Shown here: positions 7,949 through 14,856 of the stretch, piece by piece
Numbering within the stretch: position 1 is the stretch's first letter
Layout: the number at the start of each line of letters is the position of its first letter
DNA from: an uncultured Campylobacter sp.
GTDB taxonomy: Bacteria > Campylobacterota > Campylobacteria > Campylobacterales > Campylobacteraceae
Direction: 5' to 3'
NCBI GenBank assembly: GCA_937965895.1
Contig: CALCKS010000031.1
Span: forward strand, 1-14,915
DNA: 14,915 nt
Program-made: the position numbers and the translations under genes
The notes under the pieces: model-generated
The model's database searches: none
The model's input: the letters and a program-made list of their open reading frames with translations, nothing else
Told to the model about the DNA's origin: nothing

Positions 7949-7957
7949 TGCTACAAT
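7949..7957 (+). promoter_or_regulatory. Putative extended -10 of topA
   Basis: TGCTACAAT sits 29 nt before the ATG at 7987, leaving a leader of about 23 nt. It overlaps an upstream in-frame TTG at 7948, which argues against that TTG as a translation start. No clear -35 is visible. Confidence 0.6.
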
Positions 7958-7986
7958 TACCGCAAAAAATTAAAAAGGCTATATTA

Positions 7987-10095
7987 ATGAAAAGCTTAAT
8001 CATCGTGGAATCTCCCGCGAAAGCCAAAACGATAAAAAATTTCCTCGGAAGCGACTACGATGTCATCGCATCAAAAGGCCATATCAGAGATCTACCAAAG
8101 ACGGCATTCGGCATCAAGATCGAGGGCGAAAAATTTACTCCCGAATACAAAATAAGCGCCGATCACTCCGCGATCGTAAAAGAGATCAAAGAACTAGCCA
8201 AAAACGCCGACCAAATCTACCTCGCAACCGATGAGGACCGCGAAGGAGAGGCGATCGCCTACCACATCGCCGCAGCCATCGGCAAAAAGCCCGAGAGCCT
8301 GCCTCGCATCGTGTTTCACGAGATCACCAAAAGCGCCATCGAAGCCGCTTTAAAAAACCCTCGCACGATAAATATGGATAGCGTAAACGCACAGCAAGCC
8401 CGCCGCCTGTTAGACCGAATCGTTGGCTACAAGCTCTCGCCGCTATTAAATTTAAAAATCCAAAAAGGGCTAAGCGCTGGACGCGTGCAAAGCGCGGCTC
8501 TAAAAATCATCGTAGATAGAGAGCGCGAGATACGCGACTTTAAACCGATCGAATACCATAGCATCGACGCCGTTTTTAAAAAAGACCTCGACGCCGAGCT
8601 GGTTAAATTTGAAGCGCAAAAGATAGAAAAGCTCACGATAACAAACGGCGACCGAGCCAAATTTATCGTAGAAAATTTAAAAAGCGATAAATTTAGCGTC
8701 CGCGATATCGAAGCCAAAGAGCGCAAAACCGAGCCCGCGCCACCGTTCATGACCTCGACGCTACAACAAAGCGCGAGCAACCGCCTAGGCTTTAGCCCGA
8801 AAAAGACGATGATGATCGCGCAAAATTTATACGAAGGCGTGCAGACGCATCAGGGCTTCATGGGCGCGATAACCTACATGAGAACGGACAGCCTAAATCT
8901 CGCCAAAGAAGCCGTCGCCGCCGCGCGCGAGACGATAGAAAAAGAGTACGGCGAACGCTACTTGCCCGCTAAGGCTAAAATTTACGCAACCAAAAGCAAA
9001 GGCGCGCAAGAAGCCCACGAGGCTATCCGCCCGACAAATCTTAGCTTCACGCCCGCCATCGCCGCGCAATATCTCGAAAAAGACGCATTGCGCCTCTATA
9101 CACTCATCTATAACCGCTTTTTAGCCTGCCAGATGAGCGCTAGCATTAGCCAGACGCAAAACGTATTCGTCGCGGGCGCAAAGGGCGAGTTTAAAATAAG
9201 CGGCCGCAAGGTGCTATTTGACGGCTTTTACCGCGTTTACGGCGATATGGATAAGGATAAAATTTTACCCGACCTAAAAATCGGCGACGAGATGAGCCTG
9301 CAAAGCATCAAAAGCTCGCAGCACTTCACCGAGCCGCCGTCTCGCTACTCGGAGGCAGGGCTCGTTAAAAAGCTAGAAAGCCTAGGCATCGGGCGCCCTA
9401 GCACCTACGCGCCGACCATCTCGCTGCTGACCTCTCGCGACTACGTCAAAGTCGAGAAAAAGCAGCTCGTGCCAAACGAGATCGCCTTTACGATGATGAG
9501 CGTTTTGGAGGAACATTTTAGCGACATCGTCGATAGCGAATTTACCTCAAATATGGAAGAAAAGCTCGACCACGTCGCCGAAGACAAAGCCGACTGGCAA
9601 AAGCTTTTGAGCGATTTTTATCATCCGTTTATGGATAAAATTTCGGCCGGCAAAACAGGCATAAAAAGCCAAAAAGTAGCCACCCCTATCGGCGAAAAGT
9701 GCCCTGAATGCGGCGGCGAACTACTACTGCGAAAAGGGCGCTACGGCGAGTTTATCGCGTGCGGAAACTTCCCAAAATGCAAATACTCACGCAATATCGC
9801 AAAGGAAGGGCAAGGCGCGCAGGAAGGCGAAGCTGCGGCAAAGCCGAAAAAAGAGCTCAAAAAGATCGACGTACCGTGTCCAAAATGCGGCGGCGACATC
9901 GTCGAGCGCATCAGCCGTAGGGGTAAATTTTACGGCTGCGCAAACTACCCCAAATGCGACTTCGTCTCAAACTACGAGCCGGTCGCCGAAAAATGCGACG
10001 AATGCGGCAGCGATATGATCAAAAAGGAACTCAAAAAAGGGACGTTTCACGAGTGTGTGAAGTGCAAGAAGAAGGTACAAATCGCGGAACAATAA
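7987..10095 (+). CDS. topA: DNA topoisomerase I (type IA)
   Basis: 702-aa cytoplasmic topoisomerase that relaxes negative supercoils through a transient 5'-phosphotyrosine break in one strand. The TOPRIM domain begins at MKSLIIVESPAKAKTI and has the metal-binding DxDxE acids in TDEDREGE (Asp82, Asp84, Glu86). The catalytic tyrosine is Tyr297 in ITYMRTDS. IGRPSTYAPTI lies in the cleavage-strand binding region. Three C4 zinc ribbons (starting near residues 572, 631 and 670) form the C-terminal tail, and all their cysteines are present. The ATG at 7987 is chosen because MKSLIIVESPAKAK is the usual family start and AAAAAGG (7972-7978) precedes it; an in-frame TTG 13 codons earlier lies inside the probable promoter. 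It is monocistronic by context, with an R element beginning 5 nt after the stop. Confidence 0.97.
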   Translation: MKSLIIVESPAKAKTIKNFLGSDYDVIASKGHIRDLPKTAFGIKIEGEKFTPEYKISADHSAIVKEIKELAKNADQIYLATDEDREGEAIAYHIAAAIGKKPESLPRIVFHEITKSAIEAALKNPRTINMDSVNAQQARRLLDRIVGYKLSPLLNLKIQKGLSAGRVQSAALKIIVDREREIRDFKPIEYHSIDAVFKKDLDAELVKFEAQKIEKLTITNGDRAKFIVENLKSDKFSVRDIEAKERKTEPAPPFMTSTLQQSASNRLGFSPKKTMMIAQNLYEGVQTHQGFMGAITYMRTDSLNLAKEAVAAARETIEKEYGERYLPAKAKIYATKSKGAQEAHEAIRPTNLSFTPAIAAQYLEKDALRLYTLIYNRFLACQMSASISQTQNVFVAGAKGEFKISGRKVLFDGFYRVYGDMDKDKILPDLKIGDEMSLQSIKSSQHFTEPPSRYSEAGLVKKLESLGIGRPSTYAPTISLLTSRDYVKVEKKQLVPNEIAFTMMSVLEEHFSDIVDSEFTSNMEEKLDHVAEDKADWQKLLSDFYHPFMDKISAGKTGIKSQKVATPIGEKCPECGGELLLRKGRYGEFIACGNFPKCKYSRNIAKEGQGAQEGEAAAKPKKELKKIDVPCPKCGGDIVERISRRGKFYGCANYPKCDFVSNYEPVAEKCDECGSDMIKKELKKGTFHECVKCKKKVQIAEQ

Positions 10096-10099
10096 CGGC

Positions 10100-10241
10100 G
10101 GCTTGTCTTTTTGGTTTATACTTCGTTAGAAATTTCGCCGAAGCTCGGTTACATACTGCTTGTATGCGCCCTCGCTCGGCTCATTTCCGCCTCGTCTAAA
10201 CGCAAAAATACGTCGCCTTATCGATTTTCGCTCAAATTTGA
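10100..10241 (+). repeat. R element copy 1 (structured intergenic repeat)
   Basis: 142 nt starting 5 nt after the topA stop. The 5' box is GGCTTGTCTTTTT. The hairpin has GAAAT (10129-10133) with ATTTC (10183-10187), GCCGA (10137-10141) with TCGGC (10176-10180), and an apical ATAC-TGCTT-GTAT (10153-10165). The 3' tail runs through CGCCTTATCGATTTTCG to CTCAAATTTGA. It is the most diverged of the four copies in primary sequence but keeps the same architecture and length. Confidence 0.7.
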
Positions 10242-10249
10242 AACTAATC

Positions 10250-10255
10250 TATAAT
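10250..10255 (+). promoter_or_regulatory. Candidate -10 for bioB-crcB
   Basis: TATAAT lies exactly in the gap between R1 and R2. If used, the bioB leader is about 165 nt and contains the whole of R2 in antisense orientation. No better candidate is visible nearer bioB. Confidence 0.4.
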
Positions 10256-10257
10256 TT

Positions 10258-10402
10258 GTAAATTTGACCGCCAAATTTACAAGGTGAAGTATTTTGAGAT
10301 GGATTTGAATGTTGTGCGGAAATTTTCGTCCCAAGGCTAGACAGATAGTCTGCCGCAGGGCGAAAATTTCAAACTCATTCAAAGACGCTCAAAAGACAAG
10401 CC
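10258..10402 (-). repeat. R element copy 2
   Basis: 145 nt, minus-strand orientation; its 5' box (GGCTTGTCTTTTGAGCG read on the minus strand) ends at 10402, 23 nt before the bioB start. The outer stem GAAATTTTCG (10319-10328) pairs with CGAAAATTTC (10361-10370). The apical hairpin on the minus strand is AGAC-TATCT-GTCT (10339-10351). A separate perfect hairpin, GTAAATTTG with CAAATTTAC (10258-10280), replaces the usual 3' tail. It aligns well with R4 through the hairpin and the following AACATT-AAAT block. Confidence 0.82.
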
Positions 10403-10425
10403 TTCAACAAAAAAAGGAATAATTA

Positions 10426-11265
10426 ATGAAAACTATTATGTTATGCGCCATCTGTTCGGTCAGCTCCGGCAACTGCTCCGAGGACTGCGGCTACTGTACG
10501 CAAAGCGCAGGTATAAACGCCGATATCGAAAAATACAAAATCAAATCCGCCCAGCAAGTAGTCGCCGAGGCTAAGATCGCGGCAGCCAACCATGCGCTAG
10601 GCTTTTGCCTCGTCACCAGCGGCGCAAGGCTCACGGACAAAAAGACCGAGGAGATCGCCCGCCTCGCGCGCGCCGTAAATAAAGAAGTCCCAAACCTCAT
10701 GCTGATCGCTTGCAACGGCATGGCGACGCTGCCGCAGCTAAAAGAGCTAAAAAGTGCGGGCGTGTTTAGCTACAATCACAACCTTGAGACCTCGCGCGAG
10801 TTTTTCCCGCAAATTTGCTCGACGCATAGCTGGGACGAGCGCTGGCAGACCAACATCGACGCCAAAGAAGCGGGGCTAATGCTTTGCACGGGCGGCATTT
10901 ACGGGCTTGGCGAGAGCGAGGCCGATCGCGCGAGCTTGCAAGCTAGCCTTGCGAAGCTTGATCCGTTTTCTAGCCCGATAAATTTCTTTATCCAAAATGA
11001 CGCGCTACGCGTCAAACGGCCGCCTATGGGAGCGGACGAAGCCCTACGGATCATCGACGACACCGTCCGCGCACTGCCTAACGCTCGCGTTATGATAGCA
11101 GGCGGTCGCGAGAAAATTTTAGGCGAACGCCAATATGAAATCTTTGATCACGGCGTCTCCGCCGTCGTCATCGGCGACTACCTCACGACCAAGGGCGAGG
11201 TCGCCAGCCGCGATATCGCCGAGTTTAAAGCGCGCGGATTTAGCTTCGCGACGCTTTGCCACTGA
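10426..11265 (+). CDS. bioB: Biotin synthase (radical SAM)
   Basis: 279-aa cytoplasmic enzyme that inserts sulfur into dethiobiotin, the last step of biotin synthesis. The radical-SAM cluster cysteines are Cys17, Cys21 and Cys24 (CSEDCGYC). The auxiliary [2Fe-2S] cluster ligands are present as Cys61 (GFCLVTSG), Cys96 (IACNGMAT) and Cys154 (LCTGGIYGLGE), with the expected arginine as Arg228 (IAGGRE). It is shorter than the E. coli protein (about 346 aa), mainly because the N-terminus begins almost at the cluster motif, which is normal for Campylobacter. The ATG follows AAAAAGGA (10411-10418). The last base of its stop overlaps the crcB start, so the two are translated from one message. No other bio genes are in the window. 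Confidence 0.96.
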   Translation: MKTIMLCAICSVSSGNCSEDCGYCTQSAGINADIEKYKIKSAQQVVAEAKIAAANHALGFCLVTSGARLTDKKTEEIARLARAVNKEVPNLMLIACNGMATLPQLKELKSAGVFSYNHNLETSREFFPQICSTHSWDERWQTNIDAKEAGLMLCTGGIYGLGESEADRASLQASLAKLDPFSSPINFFIQNDALRVKRPPMGADEALRIIDDTVRALPNARVMIAGGREKILGERQYEIFDHGVSAVVIGDYLTTKGEVASRDIAEFKARGFSFATLCH

Positions 11266-11612
11266 TGCAAAATTTGCTCTTAATCGGGTGCGGCGGATTT
11301 TTGGGGTCGGTTTGTAGAGCTGTTTTAAGCGGCGCGGTCGCTAAATTTTGCCCCGATTTTCCGCTTGCTACTCTTTGCGTCAATGCTCTTGGTAGCTTTT
11401 TGATCGGCGTACTACTCTCATTAAATTTGAGCGAAAATTTAAGGCTATTTCTAGTCGTCGGCGCGCTCGGCGGTTTTACGACGTTTTCGACGTTTAGCTA
11501 TGAGACGGTGCGCCTTTTTAGCTCGGGACAAAATTTAGCCGCATTTTTAAACGCGTTTTTTAGCGTTTCTGTTTGCCTCGGGTTTTGTTATCTAGGCACC
11601 GTTATTCGCTGA
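11265..11612 (+). CDS. crcB: Fluoride channel CrcB/FluC
   Basis: 115-aa inner-membrane protein expected to work as a dual-topology dimer that lets fluoride leave the cell. About four hydrophobic helices are visible. Family marks are the N-terminal GCGGFLGSVCR (Arg18), the channel asparagine in VNALGSF (Asn40), and GGFTTFSTFSYE (about 69-80), which holds the phenylalanines lining the pore and the central sodium site. The ATG at 11265 is chosen because it overlaps the bioB stop as TGATG, a typical coupling arrangement; an in-frame TTG three codons earlier lies inside bioB and lacks a ribosome site. No fluoride riboswitch is seen upstream, and the functional link to bioB is not obvious. Confidence 0.94.
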   Translation: MQNLLLIGCGGFLGSVCRAVLSGAVAKFCPDFPLATLCVNALGSFLIGVLLSLNLSENLRLFLVVGALGGFTTFSTFSYETVRLFSSGQNLAAFLNAFFSVSVCLGFCYLGTVIR

Positions 11613-11655
11613 AAATCTAAATTTTATGCACCTAGCTCAGTACCTTTAAAGTGCT

Positions 11656-11696
11656 AAATTTGGTTTTGTTAAATTTAAGATTCTCCAAATTTTTTT
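11656..11696 (+). terminator. Putative terminator of bioB-crcB
   Basis: AAATTTGG (11656-11663) pairs with CCAAATTT (11685-11692) across a 21-nt loop, and the T-run continues to 11696. The AT-rich stem and long loop make it only moderately convincing, but further T-rich sequence follows to 11709. Confidence 0.5.
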
Positions 11697-11712
11697 AGTT
11701 TTTCTTTTTCTT

Positions 11713-11899
11713 GGGTGGCGGAAGGGCTTTCTACTTACGGTCTGCTTGCAGCTACGAGCGAAGCGAAATAGAGCGCCCTTTTCCTTTGCGTCGTGCTACG
11801 CACTCGCAACTGCCGAAGGCAGACCCGCCCCCGTCTGCTTGCAGCTGCTAGCGCAGCGACGCAGAAACCCCACCAACCCCACTGCACGTGAGAGGTGTG
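11713..11899. repeat. Repeat-rich non-coding stretch between crcB and the R3 module
   Basis: No gene is supported here. GTCTGCTTGCAGCT occurs twice (11740-11753 and 11833-11846), each time followed by a related CGAAGCG or CGCAGCG string. CTGCC-GAA-GGCAG (11810-11822) is a small hairpin, and GTCTGC (11740-11745) can pair with GCAGAC (11819-11824). The part around 11870-11899 (CCCCACCAACCCC through GTGAGAGGTGTGG) is similar, inverted, to the sequence after 14856. Confidence 0.5.
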
Positions 11900-11930
11900 G
11901 CGACACTGCTTTGCTGACGCAAAGCGTCGC
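11900..11930. repeat. H hairpin module, copy 1
   Basis: GCGAC (11900-11904) pairs with GTCGC (11926-11930), and GCTTTGC (11908-11914) pairs with GCAAAGC (11919-11925) around TGAC, with a 3-nt bulge. A competing hairpin, GACGC-AAA-GCGTC (11917-11929), uses the same bases, so two folds exclude each other. The same 31 nt occur inverted at 14826-14856. Confidence 0.75.
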
Positions 11931-11982
11931 AAATTTAAATTTATCGATTTTGCGGTGCGGGTCTTGGCGAGTAAAATTTGAC

Positions 11983-12126
11983 TTCAAATTTGAACGTAAA
12001 ACGATAAGGCGAAGTATCGTGAGATGATTTTTGGGGTTTTGAAGTTAAAATTTGACGAAGATAAGGCATATAGCCTATCGAGTCAAATTTTAACGAAATC
12101 CGCAAAAAGCGCTCGCGAGACAAGCC
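11983..12126 (-). repeat. R element copy 3
   Basis: 144 nt in minus orientation. The 5' box GGCTTGTC ends at 12126. The outer stem is a perfect 13 bp, GTTAAAATTTGAC (12044-12056) with GTCAAATTTTAAC (12082-12094). The apical hairpin on the minus strand is AGGC-TATAT-GCCT (12064-12076). The 3' tail includes ATACTTCGCCTTATCG and ACGTTCAAATTTGAA. The H hairpin (11900-11930) lies 52 nt beyond its 3' end. It fills most of the spacer upstream of the antiporter gene. Confidence 0.82.
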
Positions 12127-12166
12127 CAAGCGGGTCAAATTTATCAAAGAATAAAAAACCTTAGGC

Positions 12167-12172
12167 TATAAT
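12167..12172 (+). promoter_or_regulatory. Putative -10 of the antiporter-gltA operon
   Basis: TATAAT lies 22 nt before the TTG start codon, giving a leader of about 15 nt. The region 12140-12160 is A/T-rich with no clear -35. It lies just outside the R3 element. Confidence 0.6.
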
Positions 12173-12194
12173 CCCCCATTTACAAAGGACTTTC

Positions 12195-13367
12195 TTGCAG
12201 GCAAACGGGCTAAATATCCTCATCGCGCTAGCTTTTATCATCTTTACGTCGCCGTATTTTTCTAAAATTTTACGCATCCCTATCGCGCCCGTGGAGATTA
12301 TTTTGGGTTCGGTAGCCGGGTATTTGGGCTTTATCGGGCACAACGATATGTTTAAAATCGTGAGCGAAGTCGGCTTTTTCTACCTCATGTTTTTAGCGGG
12401 CACGGAGGTCGATCTCAAGCTATTTTTCACGATAGATAAAAAGATCCTAAAAACGGGCGTCGTCTATCTGGCGATACTCTACCTACTCTCGGCGCTGCTG
12501 ACGTTTTCGTTTGATCTAAACCGCCTTTTTATCCTCATCATGCCGCTGATGGCCGTGGGTATGATATTTACGCTGTTTAAGGAGTACGGCAAAAACGAGG
12601 CGTGGCTAAATATCGGCATGCTCATCGGCTCGATCGGCGAGGTCGTGAGCATCACGCTACTAACCTTCGTCGGCGCGTATATGAAATTTGGCGCGGGTAG
12701 CGAGCTGGCGTTTTCGATCATATATTTGAGCGGATTTTTAGCCGCGGCGGCGATCGGGTACAAGACGCTAAACGTGCTGTTTTGGTGGTATCCGCAGCTA
12801 CGCGTCATCCTGATGCCCCACTACGACAACTCCGAAAAAGACATCCGCCTGTGTATGGCGCTGTTTTTTGGCATCATCGCGCTTATGCTTTATTTAAATT
12901 TAGAGATAGCTTTCGGCGCGTTTGTGGCGGGGACCTTTATCGCGACATTTTTCGATCACAAAAAAGACCTGCCGCACAAGCTTGCTAGCTTTGGCTTCGG
13001 CTTTTTGGTGCCGACATTTTTCGTGCATATCGGCTCGACGTTTAAGCTTAACGCCTTTATGATAGACGGAGTCGTGCGCGATGCGGCGCTGATAACGGGC
13101 GTCATGATAGGCTTTAGACTAGCGGCTAGCACGGTGTTTTTAAATATCCTTGGGCTAAAAAACACCGTCCTTTTCGCACTATCGCACTCGATGCCGCTGA
13201 CGCTTCTCATCGCCGTTGCTACCATAGCCTACAAATCAGGCGGCATAAATGAAAATTTTTACTTCTCTTTCATACTAGCAAGCCTAACTCAGGCTATAAT
13301 AGTCACGATTTGTATCAAAATTCTAATGAGCTACGAAAATAAAAATTTGCAAAAGGAGCCAAAATGA
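12195..13367 (+). CDS. CPA2/Kef-type cation:proton antiporter, membrane domain only
   Basis: 390-aa polytopic inner-membrane protein of the sodium/proton exchanger fold, probably exchanging K+ or Na+ for protons. About 11-13 hydrophobic segments can be read. Family-like stretches are EIILGSVAGYLGFIG (about 33-47), EVGFFYLMFLAGTEVDLKLF (about 57-76) and GAFVAGTFIATFF near 240, with a nearby VHIGSTF. It lacks the cytosolic RCK/TrkA-N domain of E. coli KefB/KefC (about 600 aa), so nucleotide or glutathione gating is not expected. The start is TTG at 12195, after AAAGGA (12184-12189) and a close promoter; no ATG fits as well. Its end overlaps gltA by ATGA. The ion transported cannot be read from the sequence. 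Confidence 0.85.
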   Translation: MQANGLNILIALAFIIFTSPYFSKILRIPIAPVEIILGSVAGYLGFIGHNDMFKIVSEVGFFYLMFLAGTEVDLKLFFTIDKKILKTGVVYLAILYLLSALLTFSFDLNRLFILIMPLMAVGMIFTLFKEYGKNEAWLNIGMLIGSIGEVVSITLLTFVGAYMKFGAGSELAFSIIYLSGFLAAAAIGYKTLNVLFWWYPQLRVILMPHYDNSEKDIRLCMALFFGIIALMLYLNLEIAFGAFVAGTFIATFFDHKKDLPHKLASFGFGFLVPTFFVHIGSTFKLNAFMIDGVVRDAALITGVMIGFRLAASTVFLNILGLKNTVLFALSHSMPLTLLIAVATIAYKSGGINENFYFSFILASLTQAIIVTICIKILMSYENKNLQKEPK

Positions 13368-14638
13368 GCGATACGGTTACGTTAACCGACAACAGAAACG
13401 GCAAAAGCTACGACTTTCCGATACTTCATGGCACCATGGGGCCCGATGTCATCGACATCTCGACCTTTTTTAGCGATACGGGGATGTTTACGTTTGACCG
13501 CGGCTACACCTCTACGGCGATGTGCCGCTCTAGCATCACTTATATCGACGGGCTAAAAGGCGAGCTGATGTACCGCGGCTACGACATCGCGTATCTAGCG
13601 GAGAACAAAACCTTCATCGACGTGGCGTATCTGCTGCTAAATAAAGAACTGCCGAATAAAAAGCAATACGACGAATTTAAACTCGAGCTTAAAAAGCGCA
13701 GCTTCATCCACGAGGGCATGATGAAAATTTTCGACGCTTTCCCGGATAAGGCGCATCCGATGGCGATCTTGCAGGCGGCAGTCTCGGCGCTTTCTGCGTT
13801 TTACTTTGATCACCTAAACATGGATAAGCCCGAGGAGTACCACGAGATGGCGATGCGAATAATCGCCAAAATCCCGACTATTGCGGCGTTTTCTTATAGA
13901 TTTTCGCGCGGCCTGCCGATCATTTATCCAAATTTAGACCGCGGCTTTACGGAAAATTTCCTCTACATGATGAGAGCCTATCCGTACGAGCACGTGGATC
14001 TAAAACCTATCGAGGTCAAGGCGCTTGATACGGTCTTTATGCTGCACGCCGACCACGAGCAAAACGCATCCACGACGACCGTTCGCACCGTAGGCTCGAC
14101 GCACGCGCACCCGTATGCGTGTATCGCCGCGGGTATCGGAGCGCTATGGGGCTGGGCTCACGGCGGCGCAAACGAAGGCGTCATCCGCCAGTTAGAGCAG
14201 ATCGGCTCGGTAGAAAACGTCGATAAATACATCGCCCGCGCCAAGGACAAAAACGATCCGTTTAGGCTGATGGGGTTTGGCCACCGCGTGTATAAAAACT
14301 TCGATCCGCGCGCCAAGGTGCTAAAATCTATGTGCGATAAGCTGTTTGACGAGATCGGCATAAACACCGAGCTTCTAAAAATCGCCAAAAAGATCGAGGA
14401 GATCGCGCTAAACGACGAGTATTTCATCTCGCGCAACCTCTACCCAAACGTCGATTTTTACTCGGGACTGATTTTAAAAGCCCTTGGCATACCAAACGAT
14501 ATGTTTGCGGTCATCTTCGTCATCGGTAGGATCCCGGGCTGGATCAGTCAGTGGATAGAGCTAAAAGAGCAGGAGAGTATCAAGATAGTCCGTCCAAGAC
14601 AGTTGTATGTAGGCGAGACGAACAGAACGCCGAAATAG
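13364..14638 (+). CDS. gltA: Citrate synthase, type II
   Basis: 424-aa cytoplasmic enzyme that condenses oxaloacetate with acetyl-CoA to citrate, the entry step of the TCA cycle. The length and the N-terminal TLTDNRNGKSYDFPILHGTMGPDVIDI region match the hexameric, NADH-sensitive type II form of Gram-negatives. The catalytic residues are His266 (WAHGGANE), His307 (GFGHRVYK) and Asp364 (NVDFYSG), each two positions from E. coli His264, His305 and Asp362; HADHEQNAST (228-237) is also intact. The start follows AAAAGGAG (13351-13358) and overlaps the antiporter stop as ATGA, so expression is probably coupled to that gene. An R element begins within 2 nt of the stop. Confidence 0.97.
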   Translation: MSDTVTLTDNRNGKSYDFPILHGTMGPDVIDISTFFSDTGMFTFDRGYTSTAMCRSSITYIDGLKGELMYRGYDIAYLAENKTFIDVAYLLLNKELPNKKQYDEFKLELKKRSFIHEGMMKIFDAFPDKAHPMAILQAAVSALSAFYFDHLNMDKPEEYHEMAMRIIAKIPTIAAFSYRFSRGLPIIYPNLDRGFTENFLYMMRAYPYEHVDLKPIEVKALDTVFMLHADHEQNASTTTVRTVGSTHAHPYACIAAGIGALWGWAHGGANEGVIRQLEQIGSVENVDKYIARAKDKNDPFRLMGFGHRVYKNFDPRAKVLKSMCDKLFDEIGINTELLKIAKKIEEIALNDEYFISRNLYPNVDFYSGLILKALGIPNDMFAVIFVIGRIPGWISQWIELKEQESIKIVRPRQLYVGETNRTPK

Positions 14639-14639
14639 C

Positions 14640-14782
14640 GCGTTGTCTTTTGCGCGCCTTTAAATGAGCTAGAAAATTTTGAGCTGCGACAGACTATTTG
14701 TCTAGTCTTGCTCAAAATTTCCGTCGCAACATTTAAATTCATCGCAAAATACATCCGCTTATCGATTTGCGTTCAAATTTGA
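14640..14782 (+). repeat. R element copy 4
   Basis: 143 nt directly after the gltA stop. The 5' box is CGTTGTCTTTTG and is itself flanked by GCGCG (14638-14642) and CGCGC (14653-14657), which can pair. The main outer stem is AAATTTTGAG (14674-14683) with CTCAAAATTT (14711-14720). The apical hairpin is AGAC-TATTT-GTCT (14691-14703). The 3' tail reads CGCAAAATACATCCGCTTATCGATT then GCGTTCAAATTTGAG in two conserved blocks. It may also act as the gltA terminator or 3'-end stabiliser. Confidence 0.82.
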
Positions 14783-14825
14783 GCTCAAATTTATAAATTT
14801 AACTCCATCAAAATTTACGAAACTC

Positions 14826-14856
14826 GCGACGCTTTGCGTCAGCAAAGCAGTGTCGC
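14826..14856. repeat. H hairpin module, copy 2
   Basis: Exact reverse complement of the 31-nt hairpin at 11900-11930, lying 43 nt beyond the 3' end of R4. Similarity to the other copy continues outward through CACATCTCACGT and AGGGGTTGGGGG toward the window edge, where it becomes uncertain. The remaining bases to 14915 hold no recognisable gene. Confidence 0.75.

Noticed and set aside
7948..7986. Upstream TTG start for topA
   Set aside because: It lies inside the probable -10 sequence and lacks a ribosome site; the ATG at 7987 gives the family-typical N-terminus.
9708..10199. Arg-rich open frames overlapping the topA zinc-ribbon region and its 3' flank
   Set aside because: They are frame-shifted shadows of the Lys/Cys-rich TopA tail and of R1, with no independent start signals.
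10096..10425. Fluoride or biotin-linked riboswitch in the bioB-crcB leader
   Set aside because: The structured sequence in the spacer is the R1/R2 pair, which recurs at unrelated genes; I see no fluoride-riboswitch core sequence.
11256..11264. Upstream TTG start for crcB
   Set aside because: It lies inside the last bioB codons with no ribosome site; the ATG at 11265 forms the usual TGATG overlap and the normal N-terminus.
11633..11644. TAGCTCAGT word resembling a tRNA D-arm after crcB
   Set aside because: No acceptor stem, anticodon arm or T-arm (GGTTCGA-type) can be found around it. Chance match.
11735..12147. Open frames of 60-93 codons on both strands between crcB and the antiporter gene
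   Set aside because: They run through repeats and hairpins, overlap each other in several frames, lack convincing ribosome sites and have low-complexity products. The repeat structure explains the region better.
10100..14856. CRISPR array or insertion sequence as explanation of the repeats
   Set aside because: Spacing is irregular, copies are about 143 nt and divergent, orientation varies, and there is no transposase, terminal inverted repeat or cas gene.
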